The position numbers were made by a program, and so were the translations under genes. Under the pieces are notes generated by a model, which had not been told where the DNA came from, searched no databases, and was given only the letters and a program-made list of their open reading frames with translations. From Metopolophium dirhodum (Eukaryota > Arthropoda > Insecta > Hemiptera > Aphididae), in contig NC_083568.1 in the NCBI RefSeq assembly GCF_019925205.1, positions 3,276,237 to 3,340,236 on the forward strand: 64,000 bases of DNA. Reading direction: 5' to 3'. Positions 61,201 to 64,000 of this stretch are shown here, in pieces; position 1 is the stretch's first letter, and every line of letters begins with the position of its first letter.

Positions 61201-63469
61201 TATTTGCAGCCATCAGCCCGTGAAAATACGTCTCGAATGTCAGTCGCTTCAACAGCAATTATCCACTCCTATACAAATTAGTGGCCCGAAAATCGTAAGC
61301 AGGTCAAACCCAGGGTTGAACATCTGGCGTATGTCCCTTTTTTTAATGACATCGTGAAAAAAATACGGCGGGCAACAATGTGTATATCATATAGTATTAT
61401 ATATATATATATATATTATCTCAATTTGTATTTGGGTTTCTTGAGTTTAATATTGAAACTATATAAATATGATATAATACACCTGAACAAATTTTGATCA
61501 CAAAAAACAATTATTATCATAGTAAGTACATGTATAGCATATTATTGGGGCAATTTTTATTTTCCATATGTCCTTTAACATTATATAATATAATATAATA
61601 TAAACGTATTCGAAATCACAGCCACATAATATAACGTGTATAATGTATTACGTTAAAAATTAAAATCTTATACTCGAAATACGTTTCAGTACATAACGAG
61701 GTAATTAGTGTGTTCGATTAATCAACGTTGATATTATAATTTTAGGACCAAAGAAGTATAGCAGCTGTATAAAAAGTTCCAAACGACGACGGTATGACAG
61801 AGAATGGGGAACGGATCCCTTAAAACTACATGGTATAAAATATTGTTCGCTATAATTATTGGATAAACATACGCACGCAGTGGCGGGCCGAAAGCCTCGG
61901 TTTTCAAATTTTCAAAGGGGTGGTGCCGCAGTGGCGCCGAAATCAGTGCAAAGGTCCGGTCAGGGCCCGACCTCTTTCGGCCACATTTTATATACATCTT
62001 CGTTATAAGTAAATAATTTATATCATAGTATATTGTGGGGGGGAGATTGATAAATTGGTAATTAAATATGAAATGTTGTCGTTTAAAATATAAGTTCAGT
62101 CCGCCACGGCACTGATAAGTTGTATATTTATCTACCTATACTATATGTTGTAAAAAACACCTAAATGGTAGGTAACATCACGATTTAATATTGTACTGCA
62201 ACATCTATATTATTCTGTGCGTGGCCAATGTCACGATAAAGGCTCGTAATGTATATGCTGCGATATACTTTTATCAGTACTATCGATTAATGACAAAATG
62301 TCAAGTGTATGTCTATACATTTTAGTCATACTGCAAGAGAGTCATTGGTTTTTTCCACACAAATAACATAATATAAGTTAATATGGCATTGCAGCAAGTA
62401 AAATAATCTCAAATTCGTCGTCCAAATGTGACATTGAAGGCCCTTCTTGCCCCAAGTCACAGATACTATTATACTTAAATATATGTACCGCGATACGTGT
62501 GTTATTCTTGAACAATATCGAATATTATATAATAAATAGTAACAATAAAAAAACGGATTGACACAATATTAGGATGTACACCGTTTGAAATGGTGATGAT
62601 GAACGCATCCCCGTCGCAGGTTTATACAGTAGTTGCGCACACAATAATATTATATTATACGCGTATAGTGTTATGTACTTAGAAACGCGAACATAAACAA
62701 TATATTAAGCATTGAATAGGCGCATTGTATATACAATATAATATAATATTATATTATTATGTACAGCCGCGGCCGTTGTGTTTGTAGTGTTTCATAATCT
62801 ATTATCTGCTCGTTTCCGACGACGCATATTTTAGTGGACGCGTAATTCAAACAGGTATAAATTATTGAAACGCAATGATTTTGTACTATATTATATTATT
62901 ATACTCTCGAGCACTGCAGCGACCAGAACTGTACTGCAACTATATGACTGTATAATAATAATATATCACAGCGTAGCTGGTTTATATAGGTGAATTGCGG
63001 AGTCACGCGAATTACAGGGCGATTTACGATAATCGTATGCAAAACGCAGTCCAAAGCGAAGTGTCAAAATCCAATGTCTGAAAATCCGTTTTAAACGGTT
63101 GACAAACAGCGTTCAATCGCTGTTTACTGTGTGCAGGTGACAATAGCATGCGGTATATCAACGACAGATACAGTTGGAAAGAAAAGCGCCCGTTGAAAGA
63201 GTGATGGGAATACATTATTATCGTCGTTGTTATTATAATTTCGCCTTACACACACACACACATAGTAAATAATAATATGATCTATATATGTACCTATATA
63301 TATATATTGAGATACATGTATGTATATTGTTTTGTATATTTTTTTTCAAAACTGACACAAGTATAAATGATAGTGAAATACAAAAAAAGAACATCATGAA
63401 TCATGATGATAAAACAATAAAATAAATATTAACAAGTATTAATAAAACGTATAAATAATAATAATATAA
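58267..63469. other. Non-coding DNA
   Basis: AT-rich DNA with CAA/CAG-type runs (58475-58512), a GC-richer patch at 58740-59110 and poly-A/T tracts. Paired sequences near 61878 and 62095 (CAGTGGCGGGCCGAA against TTCAGTCCGCCACGG) hint at a degraded hAT-like MITE, but no 8-bp duplication is present. No exon is supportable. Confidence 0.5.
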
Positions 63470-63479
63470 ATCACAGTTT

Positions 63480-63800
63480 GTTCTGGTATCTTGGTTTGTA
63501 TGTTAAACAGTCTTCGCCCAGTGTTCAGCTAGGAATGAGGGCCTTTTGATTCGTCGGTATAAGGTCCTTTTTGGAGCATGTGTTCGTGCACTCTGTGCAT
63601 ACGAGTAGGTGCGAGATGATATTTTCTTAGCCACATGAGCCGGTCATATTTCCGTCAGCTAGTCCCCAACTATTCTTCATATTGACTCTACAGCGTCCTA
63701 CTCTCTGATTCTAAATCTGTTCAGTGATTCCAAAATCATCCATTTATTCTTATGGCCGGGTGGTAGGATTTCACTTGGTTGTAACCTGTAGTCATTGGTC
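63480..63800 (-). pseudogene. Decayed C-terminus of a LINE ORF2
   Basis: Reading the minus strand from about 63800, one frame gives KWMILESLNRFRIR, and after a one-base shift GRCRVNMKNSWGLADGN and a stop-interrupted SCG.ENIISHLLVCTEC. The order LNRFR - GRC - WGLA - Cys/Gly - H-x3-C is the familiar C-terminal pattern of Jockey/R1-type non-LTR retrotransposons. A frameshift and stops show it is inactive. No poly-A tail or target duplication is evident to the left. Confidence 0.7.
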
Positions 63801-64000
63801 ATCGTGATTGGTTTCAGATTCCCATTCTTTAGTCTGGACTCACTTGGTGTATGTTAAGATAAGTATTTTTTTTAAGAAACTGTTACGTGACTTTAGCCGT
63901 TGTTTTAGTATTTTAAATCCATGCATAACGTGCCAGGTATTCATTTCCAAGTCTGCTGTTTGCTTTTACTGATTTTCTTGTTAGATGATAATATGCAGGA
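63801..64000. other. Unassigned sequence at window end
   Basis: No recognisable frame; it may contain more of the LINE remnant or flanking DNA. Confidence 0.4.

Noticed and set aside
61878..62114. Possible hAT MITE with CAGTGGCGGGCCGAA and TTCAGTCCGCCACGG ends
   Set aside because: Inverted ends are partial and no matching 8-bp duplication flanks them, unlike the clear case at 17856.
1..64000. CRISPR arrays, bacterial operons, rRNA, intact tRNA genes or known insect microRNA hairpins
   Set aside because: No spaced direct-repeat array, no operon-like gene packing, no rRNA-like segment and no cloverleaf were seen. A few familiar insect microRNA seed regions were looked for by eye without a match; a covariance-model scan would be needed to exclude them.

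Overview
The window looks like eukaryotic, insect nuclear DNA, most likely from an aphid. This is inference, not a database match. The evidence is a very AT-rich background full of TATAATATTATA-type runs, a constantly recurring TAGGTA/TACCTA motif, short TTAGG (insect telomere-type) runs, spliced arthropod-type transposon genes, and many small TIR elements and truncated non-LTR retrotransposons. There is no bacterial gene organisation. No complete host gene can be assembled, and most of the 64 kb reads as intronic or intergenic DNA. Nearly all open frames outside the regions below look like chance frames in AT-rich or simple-sequence DNA.

Layout. 1-34 kb is AT-rich non-coding DNA with microsatellites, a TA-flanked TIR element at 4.8-5.4 kb, two long non-coding TIR elements of another family (10.6-12.3 and 21.9-23.8 kb), a 266-bp hAT-type MITE with a perfect 8-bp target duplication (17.86-18.12 kb), a further TIR element (32.6-33.2 kb) and a few regulatory-looking islands (16.9, 18.8-19.5, 24.1-24.4 kb). 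35.0-38.2 kb is a 3.2-kb foldback element. Its two arms, about 1.2 kb each, are built of nine 135/147-bp units, flank a 0.75-kb centre, and are bordered by an identical 9-bp target duplication. 42.5-43.3 kb is CpG-dense, and a short copy of the long TIR family sits at 43.4-43.9 kb. A 5'-truncated LINE tail with a 12-bp target duplication lies at 45.29-45.70 kb.

46.0-47.75 kb is the only strongly GC- and CpG-rich island. It is the best candidate for a host promoter and first exon(s). It carries a 181-codon frame, a 39-codon frame beginning like a signal peptide, and two related hairpins. 51,276-55,000 is a full-length PIF/Harbinger transposon with perfect 46-bp TIRs and a TTA duplication. It carries a two-exon transposase on the minus strand and a MADF/BESS accessory gene on the plus strand, whose exons interlock. 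The transposase keeps its DDE triad and frame throughout but has three nonsense codons, and a further repeat has inserted inside the element. 57.0-57.7 kb is a decayed LINE reverse-transcriptase fragment. 57.9-58.3 kb is a second copy of the TIR family seen at 4.8 kb. 63.48-63.80 kb is the decayed C-terminus of another LINE, on the minus strand.

The window is therefore mainly a record of transposon activity around one probable CpG-rich promoter. The foldback element and the interlocked Harbinger are the most notable systems.
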